Below the pieces are notes generated by a model, which was not told where the DNA came from, made no database searches, and was given only the letters and a program-made list of their open reading frames with translations. The translations under genes and the position numbers were made by a program. Shown in pieces: positions 31,911-43,111 of a stretch of 64,000 bases of DNA. Position 1 is the first letter of the stretch; each line of letters begins with the position of its first letter. Source of the DNA: Asterias rubens (taxonomy: Eukaryota; Echinodermata; Asteroidea; Forcipulatida; Asteriidae); the NCBI RefSeq assembly GCF_902459465.1, contig NW_022985712.1:1-64000 (forward strand), read 5' to 3'.

Positions 31911-31991
31911 ACTAACTAAAGTTTATGCAGTGGTTTAACTGTCAAGCCTTAAAGTACAAAAGTGCTATCTTTGAGGGGAAAAAAAAGGAAA

Positions 31992-32109
31992 GTCTACGAC
32001 ACCCAGTATTCCCAGGAGGTCTCCCATCCAAGTAGTGACTGGGCCTGACGCTGCTTAAATTCTGTGATCAGATGAGAACCGGTGTTTTCAGCGTAGTATG
32101 GCTGTAGAC
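31992..32109 (-). rRNA. 5S rRNA copy R32
   Basis: Close to R23 but with CGTAGTATGG in place of CGTAGTCTGG. Confidence 0.9.
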
Positions 32110-32188
32110 ACTAACTAAACTTAATGCAGTGGTTTAAGTGTCAAATCTAAAATTACAAAAGTGGTATCTCTGAAGAAAAAAAAGAAAA

Positions 32189-32306
32189 GTCTACGACACC
32201 CAGTATTCCAAGGAGGTCTCCCATCCAAGTACTGACTGGGCCTGACACTGCTTAACTTCAGTGATCAGACGAGAACCGGTGTTTTGAGCGTAGTATGGCT
32301 GTAGAC
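32189..32306 (-). rRNA. 5S rRNA copy R33
   Basis: Duplicate of R14 (offset 3744). Confidence 0.92.
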
Positions 32307-32385
32307 ACTAACTAAACTGAATGCAGTGACTTAAGTGTCAAATCTAGGTTTACAAAAGTTGAGTCTTTCAGGGGAAAAAAGGAAA

Positions 32386-32503
32386 GTCTATGGCACCCAG
32401 TATTCCCAGGAGGTCTCCCATCCAAGTATTGACTGGGCCTGACGCTGCTTAAATTCTGTGATCAGACGAGAACCGGTGTTCTCAGCGTAGTATGGCTGTA
32501 GAC
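32386..32503 (-). rRNA. 5S rRNA copy R34
   Basis: Duplicate of R15 (offset 3744). Confidence 0.92.
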
Positions 32504-32584
32504 ACTTACTACACCTTATGCAGTGGCTTAAGTGTCAAGTCTAGGTTTACAAAAGTTGTTTCTCTGAAGAAAAAAAATATGAAA

Positions 32585-32702
32585 GTCTACGGCACCCAGT
32601 ATTTCCAGGAGGACTCCAATCCAAGTACTGACTGGGCCTGACGCTGATTAACTTCCGTGATCAGACGAGAACAGATGTTTTCAGCGTAGTCTGGCTGTAG
32701 AC
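32585..32702 (-). rRNA. 5S rRNA copy R35
   Basis: Duplicate of R16 (offset 3744), with one private change (GAACAGATG). Confidence 0.9.
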
Positions 32703-32782
32703 ACTAACTAAACTTAAAGCAGTGGTTTAAGTGTCAAGTCTAAAATTACAAAAGTGGTATCTCTGAAGACAAAAAAATTAAA

Positions 32783-32900
32783 GTCTACGGCACCCAGTAT
32801 TTCCAGGAGGACTCCAATCCAAGTACTGACTGGGCCTGACGCTGATTAACTTCCGTGATCAGACGAGAACCGATGTTTTCAGCGTAGTCTGGCTGTAGAC
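32783..32900 (-). rRNA. 5S rRNA copy R36
   Basis: Duplicate of R17 (offset 3744). Confidence 0.9.
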
Positions 32901-32979
32901 ACTAACTAAACTTAATGCAGTGACTTAAGTGTTCAGTCTAAAATTACAAAAGTGGTATCTCTGAAGAAAAAAAAGAAAA

Positions 32980-33085
32980 GTCTACGGCACCCAGTATTCC
33001 AAGGAGGTCTCCCATCCAAGTACTGACTGGGCCTGACGCTGCTTAACTTTGGTGATCAGACGAGAACCGGTGTTTTCAGCGTAGT
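32980..33085 (-). rRNA. 5S rRNA copy R37, cut by assembly gap
   Basis: Consensus-like except CTTTGGTG. Its 5' end is lost in the N run. Confidence 0.9.
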
Positions 33086-33585
33086 NNNNNNNNNNNNNNN
33101 NNNNNNNNNNNNNNNNNNNNNNNNNNNNNNNNNNNNNNNNNNNNNNNNNNNNNNNNNNNNNNNNNNNNNNNNNNNNNNNNNNNNNNNNNNNNNNNNNNNN
33201 NNNNNNNNNNNNNNNNNNNNNNNNNNNNNNNNNNNNNNNNNNNNNNNNNNNNNNNNNNNNNNNNNNNNNNNNNNNNNNNNNNNNNNNNNNNNNNNNNNNN
33301 NNNNNNNNNNNNNNNNNNNNNNNNNNNNNNNNNNNNNNNNNNNNNNNNNNNNNNNNNNNNNNNNNNNNNNNNNNNNNNNNNNNNNNNNNNNNNNNNNNNN
33401 NNNNNNNNNNNNNNNNNNNNNNNNNNNNNNNNNNNNNNNNNNNNNNNNNNNNNNNNNNNNNNNNNNNNNNNNNNNNNNNNNNNNNNNNNNNNNNNNNNNN
33501 NNNNNNNNNNNNNNNNNNNNNNNNNNNNNNNNNNNNNNNNNNNNNNNNNNNNNNNNNNNNNNNNNNNNNNNNNNNNNNNNNNNNN
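33086..33585. other. Assembly gap (500 N)
   Basis: A round 500 N inside a tandem array suggests a placeholder of unknown true size. Translations across it are meaningless. Confidence 0.99.
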
Positions 33586-33625
33586 TCTGCCATGGGGGGC
33601 TTGGTCCCATGTTGTTACTCAACTA

Positions 33626-34050
33626 GTGAAGGTGGTGGAGGAGGGGTGGTCGCATCACTCTTCAATACCACACACAACATTCACCGGTAAGCTCTCCGCC
33701 CAAGGCGGGCGTGGCATCGATGAGTCGGGGGGGGCGGGAACAATCATCAACCAAGACCTCTTGTTGAATGAAAACAGACTCCACGTCGACAACTCCTTCA
33801 TCGGTGGCCCAAAAGAGCTTCAGATTACTACCCGGGTTTGATCGGAGTTCACCGTGGGCGGGACAGCTGCAGGACGTGGCTCTCCACCCGGCGACGCCTC
33901 AGAGTATGACCTCGAGGAGGTCAGCATCAACGGTGGTTCCCACCTGGCGTTGTTTAAGGCAACGGCGAGCGACACCCAGAGTGTGGTTGTTGAGAGCAAC
34001 AGCGGTGAACTCTGGATACTTCCATGTTGGACCACTTCAGGTTGTGTTTT
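33626..34050 (+). pseudogene. Fragment of a large extracellular-type gene, damaged
   Basis: Frame 2 reads FTGKLSAQGGRGIDESGGAG, then INQDLLLNENRLHVDNSFIGG, a TGA at 33839, then in the same frame ASEYDLEEVSINGGSHLALF. Upstream, a glycine-rich EGGGGGVVASLFNTTH lies in another frame, implying an indel near 33680. The pattern (Gly-rich turn, GGAGT, LxVDN, LEEVxxxGxxHLAL) recalls repeats in very large secreted or membrane proteins of marine invertebrates, but I cannot name the family. The stop and frameshift may be real decay or low-quality sequence beside the gap. Confidence 0.5.
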
Positions 34051-34575
34051 TTAGCGTTTATGGGAAAGCTCCATTTAAACACTTTTGAGTTTGGCCACAA
34101 CAAACTCGGAGAGTATACATCCTGAGGGAGTGTGTTTACATTGTCATTACTTGGGTCATTGATCTTAATGGAAGTTTGTTGTAATTTCATGTACATTCAA
34201 TGATATCGGTAGGAAATGTCTCTTGTGTTCAAGGTTTTGTTTCTCTGCAGGATCAGTTGGTTGTTTCCAAATTGCCCTCTAAAAATTTATTGTGTCAGAA
34301 AAATCAGGAGCAGACATGGGATCCATCTGGGCCGGATTTCAAGTAGCTAAGCATAACACAATTTTTATGACCAGAAAGATTATAAAAGAAGATAAGAACA
34401 TATACCAGGCAAACTACTATGTCACAACTACAAATTGTGACTGGTGTCTCGCTCATTTCTGCTTAGCAAAAATTGTTAAGCAATATTCTCTGCTTAAGCA
34501 GCTCTATAAAATTGGGCCCCGCTGCTTGAATAAATAAAAGTGATATGCAGAAAATTTCCATCCCCCCCCATATAG
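34051..34575. other. Intron-like interval with a MITE
   Basis: Separates the two exon-like pieces of the extracellular-type gene and carries the repeat at 34337-34519. No gene seen. Confidence 0.45.
34337..34519. repeat. MITE-like inverted repeat with GGGCC ends
   Basis: Ends CTGGGCCGGATTTCAAGTAG and, reversed, GGGGCCCAATTTTATAGAG. GCTAAGCA and CTTAAGCAG blocks sit in inverted arrangement. A common style of repeat in echinoderm-like genomes; superfamily not assigned. Confidence 0.55.
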
Positions 34576-34757
34576 GTACTGAAAATGGATCTTCCCGCAA
34601 ACAACCCAAGGCTGGCATGGAACATTCAACTTTATGAGAGGGGTGAGCTCGATATGCCAGAACACTTGGAGGTGCATGATCTCACCTTGGTACTGGAAGG
34701 GATGGTGACTGGTGTTAAAGATATCTCAGTGGGTAAAGGCGGAAAGGTTTACTTAAG
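34576..34757 (+). CDS. Exon of the same extracellular-type gene
   Basis: 182 nt between an acceptor (CCATATAG) and a donor (TTAAG-GTAAAG). It encodes DLPANNPRLAWNIQLYERGE and later LEVHDLTLVLEGMVTGVKD, SVGKGGKVYLR. The alternating hydrophobic pattern with a GGKVYL ending looks like a beta-helix-type repeat, and it follows logically from the fragment at 33626-34050. No stop interrupts it. Other exons would be expected downstream, but none was found before the Gypsy element. Product unknown. Confidence 0.5.
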
Positions 34758-34849
34758 GTAAAGTGTAATAAAAGTAATTATAACCAGTTCTTATATAATG
34801 CATTTAACAAAAGCATTATCAATGCACTTTACATTGCAGTGCTCTGCAG

Positions 34850-35005
34850 GCGATTTCATGAAACGCTAGGTTTAATCTTATCTCTAGTTAGGACGAGTAA
34901 CGGATCGGATCGGTTCAATGCGTCATAATGTCTTCGGATACAGAACTGAACTCGTCCTAAGTTCTAAGATAAATCCTAAGTTAGGAAGAGTTTGGTGAAA
35001 TCGAT
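34850..35005. repeat. Foldback MITE
   Basis: The left arm contains GATTTCATGAAACGCTAGG and TTAGGACGAGT. The right arm contains ACTCGTCCTAAGTTC and GAAGAGTTTGGTGAAATCG. Related to 6430-6545. Confidence 0.6.
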
Positions 35006-35910
35006 GGCTGGTCATTTGGTCGATAACTTTTCCTTAACCTTTCTCAGCTCGCTGGGGAGTATACAGCCCTGAGCTGCTGTATGGCGCTAGTGGCTTTTTC
35101 ATACACAATATAAAGTAAAGGCATTTTCTTTTAGGGAAACAAATTACAAACTGCACTTGCTGGCCAAGTTCATTGAAAGTAAATTTTAAAAACCAAAATA
35201 CTTGGCAGGCCTGGAATTAAATTTTTTTTTAGGGCAGGCCACTTGGCCTTGGAGCAGGCCAAATTTTGAAGGGCACCAAGGCCAGTAGAAAGGGCACCAA
35301 GGCCAAAACAGTGAAAAAAAAAAGGCATCGAGGCCAAAAATAATTTTGACCAGGGGGACCCCTACGGGTGGTAAACCCAATTGAACAGTTCACATGAATA
35401 AGGATATTTATAAAATCTCAATAAGGATATTGATAAATCATATCTTATTCATGAGCAAACTACCATTTAGTTTTAAAACATATTTGTATTATTTAAAAAT
35501 ATAAAAATACTTACCCCCCCCCCCAAACAAAAAGAAATTAATAAAGCAGCAGCTTTAAAATCAGTTAAAAAAAATTGACCAGTTTACATGATGAAGAAGG
35601 ATATTGAAAAATCATACCTTATTCATCATAAGCAAACTTGACCTGATTGGCATTACATTGAATTGATTAACTTTTATTTTAGGCCTACTAGTAAAAAAAA
35701 AAAAAAATAAATCCTTAATTGCCCAAAAAAGAAGTCAAGTTTCTTGCATTTTGCAGCAGAGCTTTCGTACTCATCCCTTTCAGAACGCTTCAAACGCTGT
35801 TTTCGCGGCATTATTCTATTATGAAGTTATATAGTTGACCTGAAAAGTTTTTGCAAGCGATAGTAACTAAAGAATTTTTTCAGATCACGCGGTGTATTGT
35901 AACAATGCCA
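35006..35910. other. Non-coding, low-complexity interval
   Basis: Contains a GGCACCAAGGCCA-rich short tandem stretch (35210-35340), poly-C and poly-A tracts, and no credible gene. Confidence 0.5.
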
Positions 35911-35924
35911 CCAGCAGAGGGCGG
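35911..35924 (+). promoter_or_regulatory. CTCF-like binding motif
   Basis: CCAGCAGAGGGCGG fits the bilaterian CTCF core CCASYAGRKGGCRS at every position. Occupancy is unknown, and a 14-bp degenerate match can occur by chance. Confidence 0.4.
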
Positions 35925-36037
35925 TCGAAAAACAACAGCGCCCGCTGTCGTTCAATGATTCATGTAATAGACGGGTCCCCTGTGAAAATGGGACGTCAGA
36001 TGTTCGGGCTAATCGCATGTACATGTGTACGTGTTTG

Positions 36038-37544
36038 TGTAACCCGGAAAATGGGTACACTTAGAAAATAAATGAATAAAACTAATAAAGCTAGAGGGAT
36101 TGCAGTGACGACCGAAGATCTAAATGACGAGTCGCAGATTTTCCTTAAATAACTGGGGCAAGTACACTAAATTTTGCACTGAAACAACACTATGAACTTT
36201 TAATTAAACTTTGACCACTGATGTTCGAACAATCCAGAAGAATTTACTTTAAGCCAGAGCAAATGTTAACTCCAGATTAAACTCAAAAATACAAAATATA
36301 AAAAAAAAGTAAAAACCCAACTCAGCACTAATAGCGAATTACTCTCTAAGCACAATCAGAACAAATAATGAATAGCCTGTAAATACAAAGAACAAAATGG
36401 AAAAGAAATGATTAAAGATCAGGTTACAAATAAACATTAACAAAATATGCATTTCCAATTATACTATGCACCGTACACTCTTCCTGTACAAAACTATACT
36501 GAGAAAACTTAAGAGAAAATCATCTCTCCAAGACACCTCAAAAATCTAAATAACAAAGGAACTGTTTACTGTGGCAGGGGATTAAGTAATAAAACCAGCC
36601 ATAAACTTGAAGAAGCTACACAACCCTATGGAACTCATTAGGTATGCAAATCCCCAAAATAAACATCTTGAGAAGAATGAGAAATGCACAGGCAACATGG
36701 TCCAAAAGAAAAATCAGGTTTCTACATAAAAAACACAGCATCAAACCTCTGTTTAAAGTTAGTATAAAACAGTCCTAAGAAAAGTCAGTCAAGTAAATCC
36801 AGACTAATATCATACAGAAATTCCTCTTCATTATCAACTTATCCCAAAACCATTGACACAGTAAATAAAATCCAGTCACAAGTGTTAACACTTGATGCAA
36901 AAGTTTGGTCAAGGTACTGATTTAAGTGCCTCCAAACTAAACAAGGAAAATGACATAAAAACACTGGTCTTTAGCAAAGTGACTTTAGGAATAATAATTA
37001 GTTTCAAAAAGTTTCATAACCTTCAACAGTAACCTTTATGCAATTTGAACAAGGCTTCACTTAGTTGAAATAAACTTTATTTGGAAACCTACCAAAGGCA
37101 AAAAAATAGTTTCCATACTCTAAAGGTTTATCTCAACAAAAACAAAAATAATGCACAAAAGATAAATATGTACATAGAATAGACATTGCATAAAATAAGT
37201 AAAGAAATGAAAACTCACCAGAATTATTGAGCAAACAGGGAAATACAGCAACTTGATGTCCAAACTTTTAAGAATTTTGGAGGACACAAGAGGAAACTTG
37301 AAATTGGATCTGTCCTCAACGCTGTATCGCTGCTCACTGACCCACACTAGCACATGTGGCCAGTGGAACACAAAGCAATAGACTGGTGCGCCTCGCATCA
37401 TTAATTAAGTAAGAGTAAACTAAGTCAAGGAACTATGCAGGGGTGCCACTCCTATAAAATCAGTAACTTTAGGGGAACCACTTTGGCAAAAATCCCATTG
37501 CAATAAGGATCAATAAAAACAAAGTTAAATTTCACTCCTCTACA
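36038..37544 (-). repeat. 3' LTR of Gypsy element
   Basis: 1507 bp. A 93-codon frame in it is shared with the other LTR but changes length after an indel and is probably not a gene. Confidence 0.93.
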
Positions 37545-37638
37545 CACGCCCATTCTTTAAAACCTTGTTGTCCTCAACAATTAAAGAAACCAATCTAAAG
37601 GGAAATACATCTGGGAAGTACGTCGTCTTTCGGTTTCA

Positions 37639-40600
37639 TCAGGCTTCATCAAGATACCTCCTAGGTGGGCGGATGATCCTCTTGGGTCGGCTGGTGTCCC
37701 ACATCTCGTCAACAGAACTGGAATCGGCTTCATCATTATATGTAGATGGAGATTCATAGGAGTTCACTGAAGAGAGTTCAACATCACTGAAGTCCTCTGG
37801 AGGGGGAACTACATCAGTCATACTAGGGTGATGAAGGATTAAGTCATCTCGGAACCCGAAAGGTGGTTCCATGGTAACGTCCATACCAGAAGATTGAAGA
37901 GGTGTGTCAGCATTGGATATCTCCTGCTCAAGTGGAACTTCGAAAGGGCAAAGGGATATCAGGTTGCGGTGGACCGTCCTCTCCTTTTGCGTTTCCAACT
38001 GCTTCAAAGTGTATACTGGAATACCATCGAGCTTCTTTACAACCAAGTAAGGAGTATCTTCCCATCGGTCTTTCAGCTTACACTTTCCTCTCGGTGTTAG
38101 ATTAAGCACGAGCACCAGATCTCCTACTTGAAGTTCACGCTCACTAACCTTCTTGTTATAGGCGCCGGTCTGCTTCAGGCGTGCCTTATCTGCATTTGTC
38201 TCTGCCAAATTGAACGCTGTTGTCATTTCTTCCTTCAGCATTTTGACGAAAGAGTTGTAATCACGATGAATATGTTGTGTGTCCTCTCCTTGGCAAGGGA
38301 AAATCACGTCCACTGGCAGCTTAGGTTCCCTCATAAACATCAGGAAGAAGGGCGAGTAGCCTGTCGAAACATGTTGGCTGCAATTGTAGGCATGTGTCAA
38401 AATTTCAACGTGCGATGCCCAATTCACCTTCTTCCCTGGATCAAGGGTGCCGAGCATCGATAAAAGAGTTCGGTTAAACCTTTCTGTCATTCTGTTGCCT
38501 TGGGGATGGTAGGGCGTTGTCTTGCTCTTGGACACTCCCATAACTGCACAGAGTTGACGGATTACTTCAGACTCAAAACATTTCCCTTGGTCGGAATGCA
38601 GTCGCTCTGGAATACCGTAGTTCGAAATGTATCTCTCCCACAATACTCGTGCCACCGTCGTCGCTTTCTGGTCTCTTGTTGGGTATGCTTTGGCATAACG
38701 AGTGAAGTGGTCCGTTACAACCAGTAAGTGTTCATACCCGCCAGCCGACTTCTCAAGACTCAGGAAATCGATGCAGACTAGTTCTCCTGGACGACTTGTA
38801 CGAATACTCTGCAACCCAGCGCTCCGTCTTCCTTCTGGACGTTTACGCAAAGTGCAACGTTCACAGGTTTGTATGTAAGTCTTCACGTCACAGTATGCAC
38901 CAGGCCAGTAGAAACGTTTCCTCACTGATCGTAGAGTCTTCTGGAATCCAAGGTGTCCCATCTCGTCATGGAGTTTCTTCAGGATTGTCTTATGTAGTGA
39001 CCGAGGTAGAACTGGGATGTAATGTACGTCATTACCTTCTCGGTTTCCATAGACCAGCAGTCCCCCCTTTTCCTGAAGATGGTCCCATGAACGAAGCAGT
39101 CTCTGAACATCTTTTTCTTCACGGTTGGTTTGTCTTTGACTCAACTTGCTACGTCTGGTTGTTTTGAGATGTAGTACGCGACTGATACCTTCATCTTCCT
39201 GTTGAGCTTTCCGAAGTTTCCCGTCATCTTGAATAGTACTGGTTCCATACATGTACTTCTCTGATGAAGCATTTTCATGTTCAGAAGTCTCTCTAGATTG
39301 CGGGGATGTTGGTCTATCAGTTACAGATTGTCTTTGGCGGTCCGTCTCTGTCGATACATCATGGGTCGAAAGAGTAGCTTGCACGTGGACCTCAACATCT
39401 TCTGTTGTCTGCTTTCCACGGAGCCATTCTCGGTTGCGTCCAGTATGCGGGTTACTTCTGTTCTAGTAATTCTTGAAAGTGCATCAGCATTTGCGTTATT
39501 CTTTCCTGGACGATACAGTATGTCTAATTCGAAAAGAGATAGGTCATTTACCCACCGTTGACTATGAGCGTCCAGTTTAGCACTCTTCAATACATAGGTC
39601 ATAGGATTATTGTCGGTTACCGCTGTTACCTTATGTCCGTACAGATAATCTCGAAATTTAGTAGTCAGGGCCCAATGTAATGCTCGAAACTCTAGCTTGT
39701 GTGCTGGATATTTCTTCTCGGCTGAAGAGAGAGTGCGGCTCGCATATGCCACTACACGTTCACGGCCATCCTGTTGTTGGGTAAGCACTGCACCAAGGCC
39801 TTCAAGAGATGCATCAGTCTGTATGACGAAAGGAAGATCATAATCAGCATATGCTAAAATGGGAGCTGATGTTAACTTGGATATTAACGTCTGAAATGCA
39901 ACACCACACTCGTCCGTCCAGACAAACAGTGGGTCTCGAGTTCCACGTTTCCCCCCAATGAGGCCGAAGAGAGGACGCGCTACCTTTGCATAGCCTTGGA
40001 TAAACTTCCGATAATAGCCAGTTATCCCAAGGAAACTCCTGACATCCTTCTTTGATTTGGGAATCGGCCAATTTTGTACAGCTGCTATTTTCTCAGGGTT
40101 TGTGGAAATACCATCTGCCGAAACAATATGACCCAGATATTGTACACTGCTCTTCAGGAAGTGACACTTGGAGGGTTTAAGCTTGAGGTTATGCTGTCTT
40201 AATCGGTCAAACACTTGGCTTAGTCGAGTCATATGTTCTTCAATCGTCGAGCTGTAGATGATGACATCATCGAGGTAGAGCAGGACACTTTCAAAATTCA
40301 TGCCGCTGAATACATTCGACATCAAGCGTTGAAATGTGGCGGGTGCGTTGACAAGTCCAAATGGCATTCTGGTAAACTCGTACAGGCCCATCGGGGTAGT
40401 GAAAGCTGTTTTTGGCTGGTCCTTTTCAGCAACACCAACTTGGTGATAGCCAGAGGTCAAATCCAAGCAAGAAAAATACTTAGCTTTTCCCAAAGCATCC
40501 AGCGCTTCTTCGATCCGAGGTAGAGGATATGCATCTCAAATTGTTCTGGAGTTCAGCTTTCGGTAATCGACACACAGTCGAATGCTCCCATCCTTCTTTC

Positions 40601-41693
40601 GGACGATCACCACTGGAGAAGCGAATGAGCTCTGACTTGGTTTGATGACATTTTCCTTCTCAAGATCCTTAATGTGCTTCTGGACCTCTTGAAACTCAGC
40701 GGGTGGGATACGTCGGTACGGCAAACGAAATGGGGTAGCATCACTCAAAGGAATCTCGTGCTCAGCGGTTTGGGTCATGCCAATGTCAAGGGAATCTTTG
40801 GAAAAGACATCAGAATTGGTTTTGAGAAGATCCTGAATGGCTGCCTTTGCAGAGGGGGTCAAATCAGCAGAATCAATGTCGGGCAAGGGGTATTCATCCG
40901 AAGCTGTTCGTGGTTCTGCAGTCTCGGGAATTACTTGGATATGGGACAGCAATGCCACAACTGTATTCTTTCTGACCGTCACCTTCTGATGAGATAAGTT
41001 GCACAGCCGAATGGGTACTTTACAGTCTCGGACTTCTACCAGCATTTGCCCAACAGCCAGACTATTGTTTCTCTTGCCCTCTACCAGTGCTGTGATGCTT
41101 CTGCCTTTAGTGGATTTCGGAGCTTTGGCCGTTATGATTATTTCTGCCCCAGGCTGTACTTCAAGCGGACGTCGCCCTGTGTAGCGAAGATGACCAATCT
41201 CTCCATTCGTACGAGCAATGTCTGTGCCATCACTGTTGACACACTGGAAAGCTGAATGCCAAGCAAAGGACTCTTTCTTCATCTTGGACATCAATCCCCG
41301 GCCATACTTCTTGTGGATGGAATCTCGCAAGGTGAGGATTACATTGGTGCCTATCAAAAGTGGAATAGATCGCCGGAACTCTGTGACTGGTACAACTAAG
41401 GCGGGGACATTCTTGGTAACTTCTCCAAGTGCATCCATGGTGAGGAGTATGTACCCCTGATGTGGAACACTCTGGCCTCCTGCGCCACTGATAATGATGG
41501 GTGACTTCTTCAGATTTTGAAGCTTCAGAGTAGGGTGGGCTGACACAAACTCATCGGTTATGGTCGTCACTTGCGAACCGGTGTCTAGCAAAGCCTTACA
41601 CTTCCTTCCTGAAATAGTAACTTTTGTAATGTTAACTGGGCCTACAAGCCCATCAGTATTGGATTGGTGTTCCTGGTTGGTCTGCACCAACAT
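37639..41693 (-). pseudogene. Gypsy pol, broken by one stop and one frameshift
   Basis: Reading from 41693: a protease with DTGS (near 41580), then reverse transcriptase start (KDGSIRLCVDYRKLNSRTI). A TGA at 40538-40536 then interrupts the conserved RT fingers region. The same frame resumes with YLDDVIIYS (near 40250) and RNase H (QTDASLEGLGAVLTQ). A frameshift between about 39470 and 39384 moves into the integrase frame. That frame has an HHCC finger (HDEMGHLGF, CERCTLRK), catalytic D, D and E (CIDFLSLEK, LHSDQGKCF, MTERFNR) and a C-terminal domain ending PPRRYLDEA. The breaks mean this copy cannot make a full Pol. The gag-to-pol frame change upstream of 41693 is normal for the group. Confidence 0.92.
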
Positions 41694-41773
41694 CCTGCCT
41701 TGTCGTTTCTCTTTCTCATTAGGGCGCTCTCTTTCTAAACCACCTGCCGACTGCCCAGCATCCGCAGGTCCAT

Positions 41774-42952
41774 CTAGTTTAAAGGACTCTGTCTGGGTCT
41801 GCCTTGCTCCATACTTCTGCCTGGTCTATTGCACTCCCTCGCAAAATGGCCGACTTCTCCGCAGTTGTAGCATCTTTGCTGGCTTGGTGACGCAGGAAAA
41901 CGACGGGGTGGGTAGCTCCCATGTGGATGCGTAGGGGGCCTCTGAACAGGGGGTACTCGTCTGAGGGCGTCCTCTATGTGGTCGACACGTTGGCTGAGCG
42001 AAGTCTGTCCCTGGGAAACTTGATCAAGCATGGATAGGTGTTTCCTCATCATGCCAGTCAACTCTTCTAGTTGCTTATTGACATCGGTGGCAACCTGGGG
42101 ATTCATGTGGGCTGGTTTCGTCGTGGCTTTGGTAGGACAATTTGATGGAGAGTTGGTAGTGTGCTGATTTATTTGGTACTTCTGGCGTCTAACTTCTCTG
42201 GCATGTCTGGCTTCTTCTGTGATGATCCGGAGCTCTTGTCGGAGAGATCTGAAGGACATTGTCCTTGGTTGCATCGGGGCCAGTCTCTGCCTCACACTAT
42301 CATCCTGCAACCCCTTCATGAACTGGGTCGTGAGGAGTAAGTCCCGGTCCTCGCCTAACTGTCCCCATTGTCTTCCCTGACGTCGATTCACATCCTCCAC
42401 ATGCCTCAGCAAGGCCTCCAGAGCAATGGCGTAATCGGTGGTTGTCTCGTCTGACTTCTGTATACGAGAGAAGAATGTCGCTATCGGTGTTGTAGCCGTA
42501 CTCCCCTCTCCGAACTCTTCTAACAACTTTGTAAGGGCCGCTTCGACTGTTTTCTGACCACGACACTCCAAGTTAAGCACCAAGTCTCGGGCTCTCCCTC
42601 GCGTGTGCCTCACCACCGCATGGAACTGGACGTGGTCTGGCTGGGGTCCCTTTAATTCTAACAGATATCTAATGTCTCTCACCCAGTCTTCAACTCTCAG
42701 ATTACTGCGTTCCGATGAAGACCCGGAAAAGGTTGGCACATTCTTCAGTTGATGTGATGTGTATGTGAGTGGCACATATGGCTGTTGTGTTGTCGTCGGA
42801 TGGGCTGCTAGGGGTTCCATCGGTGTCAGGGGGTCGAAGTCTGTCAGAAGGGGAATCCTTGGGTGGAGTTGATGTGGCGCAAAAGGATTGGACGGGCTCC
42901 CATGGTAAGTCAGGACTGGTGGACTTGAGTGGCTTGGTGTATCTGCCATCAT
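41774..42952 (-). CDS. Gypsy Gag
   Basis: 393 codons from the ATG at 42952, preferred to an upstream GTG. The N-terminus is proline-rich. Capsid-like helices follow (VEDWVRDIRYLLELKGPQ, LTTQFMKGLQDDSVRQRL). A basic segment and one CCHC knuckle (CYNCGEVGHFARECNR) lie near the C-terminus, where RNA would be bound. The frame is uninterrupted, unlike pol, and it ends just before the pol frame, as expected for a Gag/Pol frameshift arrangement. Confidence 0.92.
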   Translation of the reverse strand: MMADTPSHSSPPVLTYHGSPSNPFAPHQLHPRIPLLTDFDPLTPMEPLAAHPTTTQQPYVPLTYTSHQLKNVPTFSGSSSERSNLRVEDWVRDIRYLLELKGPQPDHVQFHAVVRHTRGRARDLVLNLECRGQKTVEAALTKLLEEFGEGSTATTPIATFFSRIQKSDETTTDYAIALEALLRHVEDVNRRQGRQWGQLGEDRDLLLTTQFMKGLQDDSVRQRLAPMQPRTMSFRSLRQELRIITEEARHAREVRRQKYQINQHTTNSPSNCPTKATTKPAHMNPQVATDVNKQLEELTGMMRKHLSMLDQVSQGQTSLSQRVDHIEDALRRVPPVQRPPTHPHGSYPPRRFPASPSQQRCYNCGEVGHFARECNRPGRSMEQGRPRQSPLN

Positions 42953-43085
42953 GCACGTTGAAAGCTCTCCGACTAAAAGCACTGTGTTGGGTTTATTTTA
43001 AAAAATGTATTGTCTCTAATAAAAAAATGATTTTGCCCCAGGTGAATAACAAAAATCGGCTAAATTTCCAAAAGAAATATATCAA

Positions 43086-43104
43086 GTACCCGGATTCTCC
43101 ACCA
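43086..43104 (-). promoter_or_regulatory. Candidate primer-binding site of Gypsy element
   Basis: On the minus strand TGGTGGAGAATCCGGG begins about 7 nt inside the 5' LTR. The opening TGG fits pairing with a tRNA CCA end, but I cannot assign the tRNA. Confidence 0.4.
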
Positions 43105-43111
43105 AAAAAAA

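Noticed and set aside
24726-33085. CRISPR-like reading of the 5S array
   Set aside because: The ~118-bp conserved part folds and reads as 5S rRNA, and spacers are themselves repeated.
32982-33622. Two minus-strand frames across the N gap
   Set aside because: They consist almost entirely of unknown residues.
37120-37401. Frame conserved in both Gypsy LTRs (MMRGAPVYCF...)
   Set aside because: The two copies are recent duplicates, so sharing is expected; an indel changes its end and no domain is seen.
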